Part shown: positions 16,979 through 26,860 of the stretch, piece by piece | Numbering within the stretch: position 1 is the first letter of the stretch | How the letters are laid out: every line of letters begins with the position of its first letter | Assembly: GCA_051655155.1 (NCBI GenBank) | Contig: JBOFZL010000051.1 | Location: 1-64,000 of the forward strand | Reading direction: 5' to 3' | DNA length: 64,000 nucleotides | Origin: JBOFZL01 sp051655155 | Lineage (GTDB): Bacteria > Bacillota > Clostridia > Peptostreptococcales > Filifactoraceae | The notes under the pieces: generated by a model | Seen by the model: only the letters and a program-made list of their open reading frames with translations | What the model was told of the DNA's origin: nothing | Databases searched by the model: none | Position numbers and translations under genes: made by a program

Positions 16979-17527
16979 ATGCTGACAGAAAAAGGAAGCT
17001 TTAGAGCTTTTATCGAAACCTACAAAAACAATGATCCTGCTGCCTTGTCTACACTCAATATTTTAATAAATTATCCTGGGGTACATGCAATTTTCATTCA
17101 TAGAATAGCGCATTTTTTATATATCAATAAATTGAAGTTTTTAGCAAGATTTTTATCTCAAGTTGGAAGATTTTTAACAGGAATAGAAATTCATCCAGGA
17201 GCGATAATTGGAAAAAGATTTTTTATAGACCACGGAATGGGAATTGTTATAGGTGAAACTGCTGAAATTGGAGATGATGTAAAGATGTTTCATCAAGTAA
17301 CTCTTGGGGGTTCTGGAAATGAAACAGGTAAAAGGCATCCGACAATAGGAAACAATGTTATGATTTCAGCGGGAGCAAAAATTATAGGATCAATAAAGAT
17401 TGGGGACAACACAAAAGTAGGTGCAAATGCAGTGGTAGTTCAAAATATACCTAATAATGCAACGGTAGTAGGAATACCTGCAAAGGTTGTTAAATTAAAT
17501 GGACAGAGAGTAAATACAGATTTATAA
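16979..17527 (+). CDS. cysE: Serine O-acetyltransferase
   Basis: Makes O-acetylserine from serine and acetyl-CoA. The 182-residue protein is the short CysE form; residues about 60-170 are left-handed beta-helix hexapeptide repeats (IEIHPGAIIGKRFFIDHG, GIVIGETAEIGDDVKMFHQV, LGGSGNETGKRHPTIGNNV). The catalytic His lies in DHGMG. It is probably trimeric and associates with CysK. The gene is cotranscribed between cysK and cysS. Confidence 0.95.
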   Translation: MLTEKGSFRAFIETYKNNDPAALSTLNILINYPGVHAIFIHRIAHFLYINKLKFLARFLSQVGRFLTGIEIHPGAIIGKRFFIDHGMGIVIGETAEIGDDVKMFHQVTLGGSGNETGKRHPTIGNNVMISAGAKIIGSIKIGDNTKVGANAVVVQNIPNNATVVGIPAKVVKLNGQRVNTDL

Positions 17528-17550
17528 TTATATGGTAAAAGGAGGATTTT

Positions 17551-18942
17551 ATGAGGTTATATAATACACTAACTAGAAAAAAAGAAGACTTTATTCCGAT
17601 AGAAGAAGGCAAGGTAAAAATGTATTCTTGTGGTCCAACTGTTTATAACTATTTTCATATTGGGAATGCGAGACCATTTATAATTTTTGATGCATTAAGG
17701 AACTATTTAGAATATAAAGGTTATGAAGTTACATTTGTTCAGAATTTTACAGATGTGGATGATAAGATTATAAATCGTGGAAAAGAAGAGGGTATAACAG
17801 CATTTCAGGTGGCTGATAAATATATAGAAGAATATTTTAAAGATGCAGATGCCCTAGGAATAAGACGAGCGAATATTCATCCAAGAGTTACAGAGACAAT
17901 GGAGGATATTATCACTTTTATCAATGAACTTGTAGATAAAGAATATGCTTATGAAAGTAATGGGGATGTATATTTTGATACCCAAAAATTTAAGGAATAT
18001 GGAAAACTATCAAAGCAAAATTTAGCAGAATTAAATCTAGGGGCAAGGATAGATGTTAATGAACAAAAAAGACATCCTATGGATTTTGCTGTATGGAAAA
18101 AAGCAAAGGAAGGTGAAATATCTTGGATATCTCCATGGGGAGAAGGTAGACCAGGATGGCACATAGAGTGTTCTGTTATGAGTAGAAAATATCTTGGAGA
18201 TACCATAGATATTCATTCAGGAGGACAAGACTTGATTTTTCCACATCATGAAAATGAAATAGCACAAAGCGAGGCAAGATCAGGAAAAGAATTTTCAAGA
18301 TTTTGGCTTCATAACGGGTATTTAAATATAAATAATGAGAAAATGAGTAAGTCATTAAATAATTTTTTTACAGTGAGAGATATATCTATTCAAATGGATT
18401 TGGAGATTGTAAGATTCTTTCTTCTTAGTGCTCATTATAGAAATCCTGTAAATTTTAGCGATGAACTTTTGGAATCGGCAAAAGCAGGTATGCAAAGGCT
18501 TTATAACACTAAAGAAAAATTAGAATTTCTTATAGGGCATGGAAGTGGAAACTTGAAAACTGAAGAGGATGTATCAAAATTAGAGGAATTTAAAATTGCT
18601 TTTGAAAAAGCTTTAGATGATGATTTTAATACGGCAGATGGAATAACAGCAATATTTGAACTGGCAAAATATATAAATACAACAATAAATGATGATTCAT
18701 CAAAAGAATATTTGGAAGCTTGTCTAGATGTATTTAAGAAACTCACATCTGTTCTAAATATTATTCAAAAATCAGACAAAGTGGAAGATAATGAAGAAAT
18801 TGAAGGTTTGATAGAAAAAAGAGCAAAAGCAAAGAAAGATAAAGACTTTAAGTTGGCAGATGAAATAAGGAATACACTTCTTGACATGGGGATAGAACTA
18901 TTAGATAGTAGACAAGGAACTACTTGGAAGAAGGTTAAATAA
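17551..18942 (+). CDS. cysS: Cysteinyl-tRNA synthetase
   Basis: A 463-residue class I aminoacyl-tRNA synthetase. It shows the Cys/zinc motif SCGPTVYNYFHIGNARP (HIGH variant HIGN), the second zinc region WHIECSVMSRKYLG and GGQDLIFPHHENE, and the KMSKS loop in NEKMSKSLNNF. The C-terminal helical and anticodon-binding parts are complete. Its final codon overlaps the start of mrnC by one base. No T-box leader is present: only 23 bases separate it from cysE. Confidence 0.97.
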   Translation: MRLYNTLTRKKEDFIPIEEGKVKMYSCGPTVYNYFHIGNARPFIIFDALRNYLEYKGYEVTFVQNFTDVDDKIINRGKEEGITAFQVADKYIEEYFKDADALGIRRANIHPRVTETMEDIITFINELVDKEYAYESNGDVYFDTQKFKEYGKLSKQNLAELNLGARIDVNEQKRHPMDFAVWKKAKEGEISWISPWGEGRPGWHIECSVMSRKYLGDTIDIHSGGQDLIFPHHENEIAQSEARSGKEFSRFWLHNGYLNINNEKMSKSLNNFFTVRDISIQMDLEIVRFFLLSAHYRNPVNFSDELLESAKAGMQRLYNTKEKLEFLIGHGSGNLKTEEDVSKLEEFKIAFEKALDDDFNTADGITAIFELAKYINTTINDDSSKEYLEACLDVFKKLTSVLNIIQKSDKVEDNEEIEGLIEKRAKAKKDKDFKLADEIRNTLLDMGIELLDSRQGTTWKKVK

Positions 18943-19328
18943 TGGAGATAATTCCTAATAAAGTGAATCCTTTATTATTGGCATTTATAGGAGATTCAGT
19001 TTTAGAACTTTTATTTAGAGTTCACATAGTTGATAAAAATCAAAATTCTAAAATTCTTGATGTGCATAAAAAAGCAGTTAGATTTGCTAAGGCATCAAGT
19101 CAAGCTAAGATAGTTTTATCTATGAAAGAAGAAGGATTTTTAACAGAAGAAGAATTGGATTGGGTGAGAAAAGGAAGGAACCAAAATTCTCACCCTCCTA
19201 AGAATGCTTCAATAACTGAGTATAAATATGCAACAGGGTTTGAAACTATGGTAGGTTTTTTACATGTAACTGGGCAAGATAAACGTATAGATGAAATAGT
19301 AGAAAAAGCTATCAATATAATTAGTTAA
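18942..19328 (+). CDS. mrnC: Mini-ribonuclease III
   Basis: A 128-residue RNase III catalytic domain lacking a dsRNA-binding domain. The catalytic signature FIGDSVLELLFRVHI (about 16-30) and the RKGRNQNSHPPKNASITEYKYATGFE-type region (cited here only in part) match Mini-III, which matures 23S rRNA ends in Firmicutes. The start codon overlaps the cysS stop, the usual neighbourhood for this gene. It should act as a dimer. Confidence 0.92.
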   Translation: MEIIPNKVNPLLLAFIGDSVLELLFRVHIVDKNQNSKILDVHKKAVRFAKASSQAKIVLSMKEEGFLTEEELDWVRKGRNQNSHPPKNASITEYKYATGFETMVGFLHVTGQDKRIDEIVEKAINIIS

Positions 19329-19346
19329 TATGTGGAGGGTTATGAT

Positions 19347-19850
19347 TTGGACGATGAAAATATAGATGCAAATATTGAGGACGAAAAGGTAATCAAAAAA
19401 ACTACAAGGTATAAAAAAAGCAGAGTTTTAATTGTTATATCTGGGGTTTTAATAGCTTTGGCTATGGTTTTATTTGCAGGAGAAATGTTGATTAAAACAA
19501 TGTTTTCTTCAGAAAGTCAGGATAATATAGCTGAAAGGTATAAAACAGAAATAGCCTTGGCTAAAACAAGTTTAGGCGAAAATATTATATATGTACCATC
19601 ACTTTTTAAAGATGTTGATGGCAAAAAATATAAGGGAGTTGCCTTTTTGAGCGAAACTGATTTGATGTTTATTGGAGAAGACGGTTTTGAAAAAACTATG
19701 AATATAGACTTTTTTCAAGATGTAGCCATAAATGCTGATGGTAATAAGTACGAAGTGGCTATAACTTATGAAGATGGTAATATATATAAAATATCAAAAA
19801 TAAAGAAAACGGCAGATGCAGAAGGATTTATTGCAATATTAAGTAGATAA
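19347..19850 (+). CDS. Single-pass membrane protein of unknown function
   Basis: I do not recognise this 167-residue protein. An acidic N-terminus (about 15 residues) is followed by a basic stretch, one membrane helix at about 27-49 (VLIVISGVLIALAMVLFAG), and a soluble domain of about 110 residues that would lie outside the membrane. GGAGG (19333-19337) favours the TTG at 19347; a GTG at 19332 overlaps this SD. It follows mrnC closely and ends with its own terminator. There are no cysteines and no catalytic motif that I can identify. Confidence 0.75.
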   Translation: MDDENIDANIEDEKVIKKTTRYKKSRVLIVISGVLIALAMVLFAGEMLIKTMFSSESQDNIAERYKTEIALAKTSLGENIIYVPSLFKDVDGKKYKGVAFLSETDLMFIGEDGFEKTMNIDFFQDVAINADGNKYEVAITYEDGNIYKISKIKKTADAEGFIAILSR

Positions 19851-19856
19851 AAGTTC

Positions 19857-19888
19857 AAAAGAGCTATTAAGGCTAATAGTTCTTTTTA
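19857..19888 (+). terminator. Terminator before the serine dehydratase operon
   Basis: AAAAGAGCTATTA pairs with TAATAGTTCTTTT (one G-T wobble) around a GGC-containing loop, followed by TTTT. It ends the cysK-to-membrane-protein transcript. Confidence 0.8.
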
Positions 19889-19907
19889 GATTATATGAGG
19901 AGGATTT

Positions 19908-20576
19908 ATGAAAGAGATTAGTGTATTTGATGTAATTGGACCTAATATGATTGGACCATCCAGTTCACATACTGCAGGAGCGTTAAGGATAGCGCTTTTA
20001 GCAAGAAAAATTGCAGGAGCTGATATAGCAAAGGTGGAGTTTGTATTATTTGGCTCTTTTGCATACACCTATAAGGGTCATGGAACGGATAAAGCCTTGT
20101 TAGCAGGAATAATGGGGTTTGACACAGAAGATTTACGAATAAGAGAAAGTTTTAAGATCGCAGATGAAAAGGGGCTTATTTATAAGTTTACTCCAGATAC
20201 AGAAACAGAAGTAACTCATTCAAACACTGTAGAGATTAAAATTGAAAGCTCAGAAGGTGATAAAATTAGTATAACAGGTAAATCTATAGGTGGAGGTAAT
20301 GTAGTTGTAACTGCTATAGACGATGTGGAGATAGATTTCACAGGAGAATATCAAACAATCATGGTTAAGCAGTTAGATAAACCTGGAGTAGTAGCACATA
20401 TAACTAATTCGCTCTCTACGTTCAATATAAACATAGCTTTCATGAAGCTTTTTAGGAATGAAAAAGGATTAGAAGCATATACCATAATAGAGGTGGATGA
20501 TACAATAAACAAAGATATAGTAAACATCATAAATAATCATGAAAATATAATAGATACTAGAATTATAGAAATATAG
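19908..20576 (+). CDS. sdaAB: L-serine dehydratase, iron-sulfur dependent, beta subunit
   Basis: A 222-residue beta subunit of the two-subunit clostridial L-serine deaminase (serine to pyruvate plus ammonia). The N-terminal motif FDVIGPNMIGPSSSHTAGA is diagnostic. The C-terminal 70 or so residues form an ACT domain (QLDKPGVVAHITNSLSTFNI), which may sense serine. The alpha-subunit gene follows 8 bases later. Confidence 0.95.
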   Translation: MKEISVFDVIGPNMIGPSSSHTAGALRIALLARKIAGADIAKVEFVLFGSFAYTYKGHGTDKALLAGIMGFDTEDLRIRESFKIADEKGLIYKFTPDTETEVTHSNTVEIKIESSEGDKISITGKSIGGGNVVVTAIDDVEIDFTGEYQTIMVKQLDKPGVVAHITNSLSTFNINIAFMKLFRNEKGLEAYTIIEVDDTINKDIVNIINNHENIIDTRIIEI

Positions 20577-20584
20577 GAGGCTAT

Positions 20585-21463
20585 ATGAATTTTGGAACAG
20601 GAGAAAGACTATTAAAAGTCTGTGAGGAAAATAATTTATCAATATCAGAGGTAATGTTAAAAAGGGAACTTGAAATAAGTAAGATTTCAGAAAAAGAAAT
20701 CTTAAGTAAAATGAAACACTCCTATGAAATAATGAAAAAGGCAACTAAGTGTGCAACAGAAGAAGAAACTAAGACTATGGGTGGCCTTATAGGTGGAGAA
20801 GCAAAAAAACTTAAAAAACAGTTTGATGAAAATAAAAATATAGCAGGAACATTGACATCTAAGGCTATAATGTATGCCATGGGAGTTTTGGAGGTTAATG
20901 CATCTATGGGACTTATTGTTGCAGCTCCAACAGCAGGTTCATCAGGAGTAATACCTGGAGTTTTTGTAGCATTACAAGAAGAAAGAGCATTTAGCGATGA
21001 AGCTATGGTAAAAGCTTTATTCAATGCAGGTGCAATAGGCTATTTAATAACAAGAAATGCAACAGTAGCAGGAGCGGATGGAGGATGTCAAGCAGAAATA
21101 GGGGCAGCCTCGGCAATGGCAGCTTCAGCTATAACTGAATTAATGGGAGGAAGCCCAAGACAATGCCTAAATGCAGCTTCAACGGCAATAGCAAATATAT
21201 TAGGACTTGTATGTGATCCAATAGCAGGCTTAGTTGAATCTCCTTGTCAAAAACGTAATGGAATGGGAGCGTCTAATGCAATTATAAGTGCAGAAATAAC
21301 TTTGGCAGGAATAGGCGAGTTAATTCCGTTTGATCAAGTGGTAGAAGCTATGTATAAAGTAGGAAAATCATTACCATTTGAGTTAAGGGAGTCAGCACTA
21401 GGAGGAATGGCAGGAACTTTAACAGGCTGTAGCTTATGCCAGAAAATATTTCCGAATAACTAA
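20585..21463 (+). CDS. sdaAA: L-serine dehydratase, iron-sulfur dependent, alpha subunit
   Basis: A 292-residue catalytic alpha subunit. Family motifs include APTAGSSGVIPGVF, DGGCQAEIGAASAMAAS and CDPIAGLVESPCQKRNGMG; the cysteines in these and the C-terminal CSLCQ region would ligate the oxygen-sensitive [4Fe-4S] cluster. The two genes form a compact operon with no other member. This is a main entry point of serine into pyruvate in anaerobes. Confidence 0.95.
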   Translation: MNFGTGERLLKVCEENNLSISEVMLKRELEISKISEKEILSKMKHSYEIMKKATKCATEEETKTMGGLIGGEAKKLKKQFDENKNIAGTLTSKAIMYAMGVLEVNASMGLIVAAPTAGSSGVIPGVFVALQEERAFSDEAMVKALFNAGAIGYLITRNATVAGADGGCQAEIGAASAMAASAITELMGGSPRQCLNAASTAIANILGLVCDPIAGLVESPCQKRNGMGASNAIISAEITLAGIGELIPFDQVVEAMYKVGKSLPFELRESALGGMAGTLTGCSLCQKIFPNN

Positions 21464-21654
21464 CTAGAAAATTTATGAAATAATAACCCCTTTTGTTGTA
21501 CTAGACAAAAATTATTAAAAATTGTCGTTAAGGTATAATCATTAAGGGTTTTTATTTTGGAGAATTTTAGCTAATAATATATCAAAAAAATTGCAACAAG
21601 AAGTATCTATTTATGCTAAAATAAAAATAAAGTTTCAAATAAAGAGGTAAATTT

Positions 21655-24600
21655 ATGGATGTATTAAGAAAAACACTGGATCAACTAGAACTAAAGGTGA
21701 ATAAAATAGATTATATACCAGCAGAAGAAACTATTTTTATAATAGTTGAAAAAGATGAGATTTTTGACTGTAAATGTTTTAAAGAAATAGAAGGTGGATT
21801 TAAGGGAAGGACAGGAAAGAGTCTTATGATATTCCCTAAATTTAAGGTTGATAAAAGTTTTGAAGAAGTCTTTAAAGATTATAAAAATCGAATAGAGTCA
21901 ATTATTTTTGAAAATAGTGTACTTGCAGAAAAGATGGAAGTGAAACCTGAAATAACCTTAGAAAATAGGGAGATTTCTATAAAAATAAACAATAAAGTAC
22001 TTTGTAAAAGTTTAAAAAAAAATAATGTGGATAAAATGATAAGAGACAGGATAGTCTTTGAGTTAGGGGAGAATATAAAGGTAAATTTAATAGAAGATAA
22101 AAAAGATGAAAGCTTAATTCAATTTAGAGAAAATAACATATCAAAAATATCAGAGCTTGCAGAAAATATCAGTCAGCAGCATAGTATCACACAAAAAAAC
22201 AAAGTGATAAAAGAAACAAGTAAAAAACCAATAAAAGATAAAAATGCAATATATGGAAAGCATTTTAATGATGAAGCATTAGATATTGGATTAGTAACAG
22301 ATATAGGTGCAAATATTGTTATTGCAGGAGAAGTTTTCTTGTCAGATAAAAGGGAAATAACTTTAAAACCAAAGCCAGAATATAAAAATCAAGCGGAACG
22401 TAAAAAAACCTTGCATACATTTACAATAACAGATTATACAGGTTCAATGTCTTGTAAAATATTTGCAGACCAAAATGAAGATATAGTAAAAAAAGGTGAC
22501 TATATAGTGGTTAAAGGTGATGTGGCAATGGATAACTATGCTAAAGAGTTAACCCTTTCTGTAAGAAGCATATGTCAAGGTGAGAAACCTGTAAGAGAAG
22601 ATAGCGCTGTAGAAAAACGTATTGAACTTCACTTGCACACAAATATGTCTGAAATGGATGGAATCAACAATGTTAAGGACATAGTTAAAATGGCAAAACA
22701 GATGGGGCATAAAGCAGTTGCAATAACAGATCATGGAGTAGTGCAGGCTTTTCCTGATGCTATGGAAGCAGGGAAGAAATATGGTGTTAAAATATTGTAT
22801 GGAGTAGAAGGATATTTGATAGATGACGGAAAAACAATAATACCGAGAGAGTGTGAAGGGGATTTTGACCAAAGTTTCGTAGTTTTTGATATTGAAACCA
22901 CAGGTTTAAGTTCTAAATTTGACAAAATAACAGAAATAGGAGCAGTTAGGGTTAGGGGAGGAGAGATAGTCAATATATACTCTCAGCTTATAAATCCGGA
23001 AAGAACAATTCCATACAATATTACAGAACTTACAGGAATAGATGATTTTATGGTGAAAGATAAACCTACAATAAAAGATGTGCTTCCTGAATTTTTTGAG
23101 TTTGCAAAAGACTCTATATTAGTGGCACATAACTCAGAATTTGATACAGGATTTATTAAATGCGAAGCAGAAAAACTTGGAATGGAATATACTTTTAAAT
23201 CTATCGATACTGTAAGTTTAGCCAGAAAATTATATCCAGATATTAAAAACCATAAGTTGGCAACCTTGGTAAAAAAGTTTTCTATAAAATTAGAAAATCA
23301 TCATAGGGCAACTGATGACGCTACAGCAACTGCACATATTTTTTTAAAGTTCATTGAGGATATAAAGAATATGGGGGTAACTGATTTATCTGAGATTAAC
23401 GAAAAATTAGGGACAATTAATTTTAAAAATATAAGATCTAATCATATAAGTATTCTAGCAAAAAACCAGGAAGGGATTAAAGATTTATACAAACTAATAT
23501 CAAAAGCTCATATAGAATATTACTATAAAAAACCACTTATTCCTAAAAGTTTGTTAGTAAAAATGAAAAAAAATCTACTTTTAGGAACTGCCTGTGAAGG
23601 TGGAGAGCTTTTTTCCTCTGTCTACAAAGGACAATCAGAAGAAGAGTTATTAAAAATAGCTAAGTTTTATGACTATATAGAGATAATGCCAATTGAACAT
23701 AATAGCTTTATGATTGAAAAATCCATGGTACAGAGTAAAGAAGAACTTAAAAATATAAACAAAAAACTTTTTAGTATAGGGAAAAAACTCAATATTCCTG
23801 TAGTTGCAACTGGTGATGTGCATTATTTATTGCCACATGAAGGAAAGTACAGAGCGATATTACAGTACGGAATGAAATATAAGGATGTATCGGAGGAAAG
23901 TTATTTTTATTATAGAACAACAGGTGAGATGTTAAAAGAGTTTAGTTACTTGGGAGAAGAAGAGGCATATAATGTGGTAGTAAAAAACACAAACCTAATT
24001 GCAGATATGATAGATGAAGTAGAGCCTGTACCAAGTGGAACATTCCCTCCTATAATAGAAGGTTCTGATGTTGAATTAAGGGAAATGTGTGAAAAAAAGG
24101 CTATATCAATCTATGGAGAACCATTGCCTGAAATAGTAAAATCCAGATTAGATAGAGAGCTAAATTCAATTATAGGAAATGGGTATGCTGTAATGTATAT
24201 TATTGCCCAAAGGCTTGTAAAAGACTCTTTAGACCATGGTTTTTTAGTAGGTTCACGAGGATCGGTAGGATCATCTTTTGCAGCGACTATGAGTGATATA
24301 ACAGAGGTAAATCCTCTCTGCCCACACTATATCTGTGAAACTTGTAAATACAATAAATTTTTTGAAGAAGGAGAATATGGATCTGGACCAGATATGCCTG
24401 ATGCAAACTGTCCAAATTGTGGTTCAGCCCTAAAAAAAGAAGGGTTTGAAATACCTTTTGAAGTGTTTTTAGGATTTGAAGGAGATAAAGAACCAGATAT
24501 AGACTTAAACTTTGCCGGAGATTATCAAACCAATGCCCACAAGTACACAGGAGTATTGCTTGGAGAAAAAAATACCTTTAAAGCAGGAACAATAGGAACG

Positions 24601-25911
24601 GTAGCAGAAAAAACTGCTTTTGGATTTGTTATGAAGTATCTGGAAGAAACACAACAACATCCAAGTAAGGCAGAGATAGAGAGACTTCGAGATGGTTGCA
24701 CAGGAATCAAACGTTCAACAGGGCAACATCCAGGGGGGGTAATGGTTGTTCCTGATTATAAAGAGGTATATGACTTTACTCCAATTCAGTATCCAGCCAA
24801 TGATTCTAGTTCAGGGGTTATAACTACTCATTTTGATTATCATTCAATAAGTGGAAGGATATTAAAGCTTGATATATTAGGACACGATGTACCTTCAATG
24901 ATAAGGATGTTAGAAGATTTTACAGGATTAGATGGGACTAAAGTACCGCTTGATGATAAAAAGACAATGTCTTTATTTACAGGATTCGAAGCCTTAGAAT
25001 GTGATTTATCTCCGATAGATTGTACCACCGGCTCTTTGGGGATACCGGAATTTGGGACAAGGTTTGTAAGGCAGATGCTTATGGATACAATGCCAACTAC
25101 CTTCGCTGAACTTGTGAGAATTTCAGGGTTATCTCATGGAACAGATGTATGGATTAATAATGCACAAGACTTTGTAAAAGATGGTGTTACGACGTTAAAG
25201 GATGTTATATCAACTCGTGATGATATAATGGTATATCTAATGCATAAAGGATTAGCTCCCAAAACAGCATTTAAAATAATGGAAAATGTGCGTAAAGGAA
25301 AGGGATTAACAGAAGAACATATTGCAGAAATGGATAAATATAATGTACCGAAGTGGTATATAGACTCTTGCCAAAAAATAAAATATATGTTCCCTAAGGC
25401 GCACGCAGTAGCATATGTAACCATGAGTTATAGAATAGCATACTTTAAGCTTTATTATAAAGAAGCCTATTATGCAACTTATTTCACCACTAAGGCAGAT
25501 GACTTTGATATTGGATTAATCTCCAAGGGTATAGAAGCAGTTTCTAATAAGATAAAAGAAATAGAAAAACTTGGAAATGAAGCAAGTGGAAAAGAAAAAA
25601 GTCAATTGACAGTATTGGAATCAGCATATGAAATGTATGCAAGAGGGGTAGAACTTTTAGGTGTAGACGTATATAAATCTCATCCAACAAAGTTCTTAAT
25701 TGAGGATAATAAGCTTTTACCACCACTTATTTCAGTTCAGGGACTTGGTGAAACAGTAGCTTTAAAGATTCATGAAGAAGCAAGCCAAGAGTTCATAAGT
25801 TTAGAAGACTTTAAGTCAAGGACGAAGGCCAGTAAAACTGTTATAGAAACATTGTTATCAGCAAATTGCCTGAGGAACTTACCTGAAACAAACCAATTAT
25901 CATTCTTTTAG
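21655..25911 (+). CDS. polC: DNA polymerase III alpha subunit, PolC type
   Basis: A 1418-residue PolC, the main replicative polymerase of low-GC Firmicutes. In order: an N-terminal DnaE-like domain, an OB fold (near 215-320), a PHP domain (from ELHLHTNMSEMDG near 325) interrupted by a DEDD proofreading exonuclease (FVVFDIETTGLSSKF near 408), the catalytic palm with GSRGSVGSS and PDIDLNF (acidic metal ligands), and a zinc module CETCKYNKF/CPNCG. The C-terminus NQLSFF is the usual beta-clamp-binding motif. The start uses AAAGAGG before the ATG. Confidence 0.97.
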   Translation: MDVLRKTLDQLELKVNKIDYIPAEETIFIIVEKDEIFDCKCFKEIEGGFKGRTGKSLMIFPKFKVDKSFEEVFKDYKNRIESIIFENSVLAEKMEVKPEITLENREISIKINNKVLCKSLKKNNVDKMIRDRIVFELGENIKVNLIEDKKDESLIQFRENNISKISELAENISQQHSITQKNKVIKETSKKPIKDKNAIYGKHFNDEALDIGLVTDIGANIVIAGEVFLSDKREITLKPKPEYKNQAERKKTLHTFTITDYTGSMSCKIFADQNEDIVKKGDYIVVKGDVAMDNYAKELTLSVRSICQGEKPVREDSAVEKRIELHLHTNMSEMDGINNVKDIVKMAKQMGHKAVAITDHGVVQAFPDAMEAGKKYGVKILYGVEGYLIDDGKTIIPRECEGDFDQSFVVFDIETTGLSSKFDKITEIGAVRVRGGEIVNIYSQLINPERTIPYNITELTGIDDFMVKDKPTIKDVLPEFFEFAKDSILVAHNSEFDTGFIKCEAEKLGMEYTFKSIDTVSLARKLYPDIKNHKLATLVKKFSIKLENHHRATDDATATAHIFLKFIEDIKNMGVTDLSEINEKLGTINFKNIRSNHISILAKNQEGIKDLYKLISKAHIEYYYKKPLIPKSLLVKMKKNLLLGTACEGGELFSSVYKGQSEEELLKIAKFYDYIEIMPIEHNSFMIEKSMVQSKEELKNINKKLFSIGKKLNIPVVATGDVHYLLPHEGKYRAILQYGMKYKDVSEESYFYYRTTGEMLKEFSYLGEEEAYNVVVKNTNLIADMIDEVEPVPSGTFPPIIEGSDVELREMCEKKAISIYGEPLPEIVKSRLDRELNSIIGNGYAVMYIIAQRLVKDSLDHGFLVGSRGSVGSSFAATMSDITEVNPLCPHYICETCKYNKFFEEGEYGSGPDMPDANCPNCGSALKKEGFEIPFEVFLGFEGDKEPDIDLNFAGDYQTNAHKYTGVLLGEKNTFKAGTIGTVAEKTAFGFVMKYLEETQQHPSKAEIERLRDGCTGIKRSTGQHPGGVMVVPDYKEVYDFTPIQYPANDSSSGVITTHFDYHSISGRILKLDILGHDVPSMIRMLEDFTGLDGTKVPLDDKKTMSLFTGFEALECDLSPIDCTTGSLGIPEFGTRFVRQMLMDTMPTTFAELVRISGLSHGTDVWINNAQDFVKDGVTTLKDVISTRDDIMVYLMHKGLAPKTAFKIMENVRKGKGLTEEHIAEMDKYNVPKWYIDSCQKIKYMFPKAHAVAYVTMSYRIAYFKLYYKEAYYATYFTTKADDFDIGLISKGIEAVSNKIKEIEKLGNEASGKEKSQLTVLESAYEMYARGVELLGVDVYKSHPTKFLIEDNKLLPPLISVQGLGETVALKIHEEASQEFISLEDFKSRTKASKTVIETLLSANCLRNLPETNQLSFF

Positions 25912-26132
25912 AGAGAATATATTTGATAAATAACTATAAAAATCAAGAATTGAAGATAGAAGTAATAAAATATTATAGAATGAAAAATTATAATTACAGG
26001 CGAAAGAAAACAGTAGGTGGACTTGTAAGTATTGATGAAGGCTAGTATAACGTTAAAAAATATTGAGAGAAGAGTTGGGGTTTGTAAGTTTCAATTCATA
26101 ATAATGAGAGATAAAATTTAGGTGGTAAAATA
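25912..26132. other. Intergenic region between polC and the acetyltransferase
   Basis: AT-rich; no convincing hairpin terminator, riboswitch or tRNA is seen. A 21-codon frame at 25980-26045 has no SD and is not supported. Confidence 0.5.
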
Positions 26133-26672
26133 ATGGGATGTAAATCAATAATGAATATAAGAAAAGCAACGAAATCAGATTTAGATCAAGTAGAAAACCT
26201 ATACAATGAGCTGTGTGATTATTTAGATGAACATGAGAATTATCCAGGTTGGAAGAAAGGTGTTTACCCTATTCGGGATGATGCTGAAAAAGGATTAAGA
26301 GAAAATACTTTGTTTGTTGTTCAGAAGGATGAAAATATTGTTGGTACTTTTGTCTTAAAACATGAGCCTGAGGAAGGGTATAAGGATGTAGAATGGCTTA
26401 CTATAAATGATTATTCGCATATCTATGTAATAAATACGTTGGCTGTCCATCCGAAGCATTTGAAATATGGAATTGGAGGAGAAATATTAAAGTTCATAGA
26501 GAATGTTGCTAAAGAGGAAAAATGTATTAGCTTGAGATTAGATGTAGTCAAAGGAAACCTGCCTGCAGAATTACTTTATCAAAAAAATGGGTATCATTTT
26601 ATTGGAACTGTAAGCCTAGGTTACGAAGAATATGGACTTCCTTGGTATAACTTATATGAAAAAGTATTATAG
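26133..26672 (+). CDS. GNAT family N-acetyltransferase
   Basis: A 179-residue GNAT acetyltransferase. The start IRKATKSDLDQVENLYNEL and the acetyl-CoA-binding stretch INTLAVHPKHLKYGIGGEIL (motif A) are clear; the C-terminal part LYQKNGYHFIGTV is also typical. The acceptor is unknown. AGGTGG lies 7 bases before ATG 26133. The gene stands alone between polC and the ECF component. Confidence 0.85.
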   Translation: MGCKSIMNIRKATKSDLDQVENLYNELCDYLDEHENYPGWKKGVYPIRDDAEKGLRENTLFVVQKDENIVGTFVLKHEPEEGYKDVEWLTINDYSHIYVINTLAVHPKHLKYGIGGEILKFIENVAKEEKCISLRLDVVKGNLPAELLYQKNGYHFIGTVSLGYEEYGLPWYNLYEKVL

Positions 26673-26736
26673 AATAAAAAATAAATCTAAAATTGTTTAA
26701 CTTAAACAAGAAAATATGCTCTTCAATGTGGAAAAA

Positions 26737-26778
26737 TTTAATAAGCAGTAAATCAAAAAAGATTTACTGCTTATTAAA
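26737..26778. terminator. Bidirectional terminator after the acetyltransferase
   Basis: A perfect 18-bp stem (arms 26737-26754 and 26761-26778) around an A6 loop, with T/A-rich ends on both strands. It lies between convergent genes. Confidence 0.85.
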
Positions 26779-26860
26779 TTGTGATAAAATCAAATTAAGC
26801 TAAAATGAAAAATTTATTATAGATTATAGAAAATAAATTTTTAGAATAAAATATTTAATA

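Noticed and set aside
17528..17550. T-box leader before cysS
   Set aside because: Only 23 bases lie between cysE and cysS, and no T-box sequence occurs upstream of cysK either.
25980..26045. 21-codon ORF between polC and the acetyltransferase gene
   Set aside because: No ribosome binding site, no recognisable product and no conservation argument.
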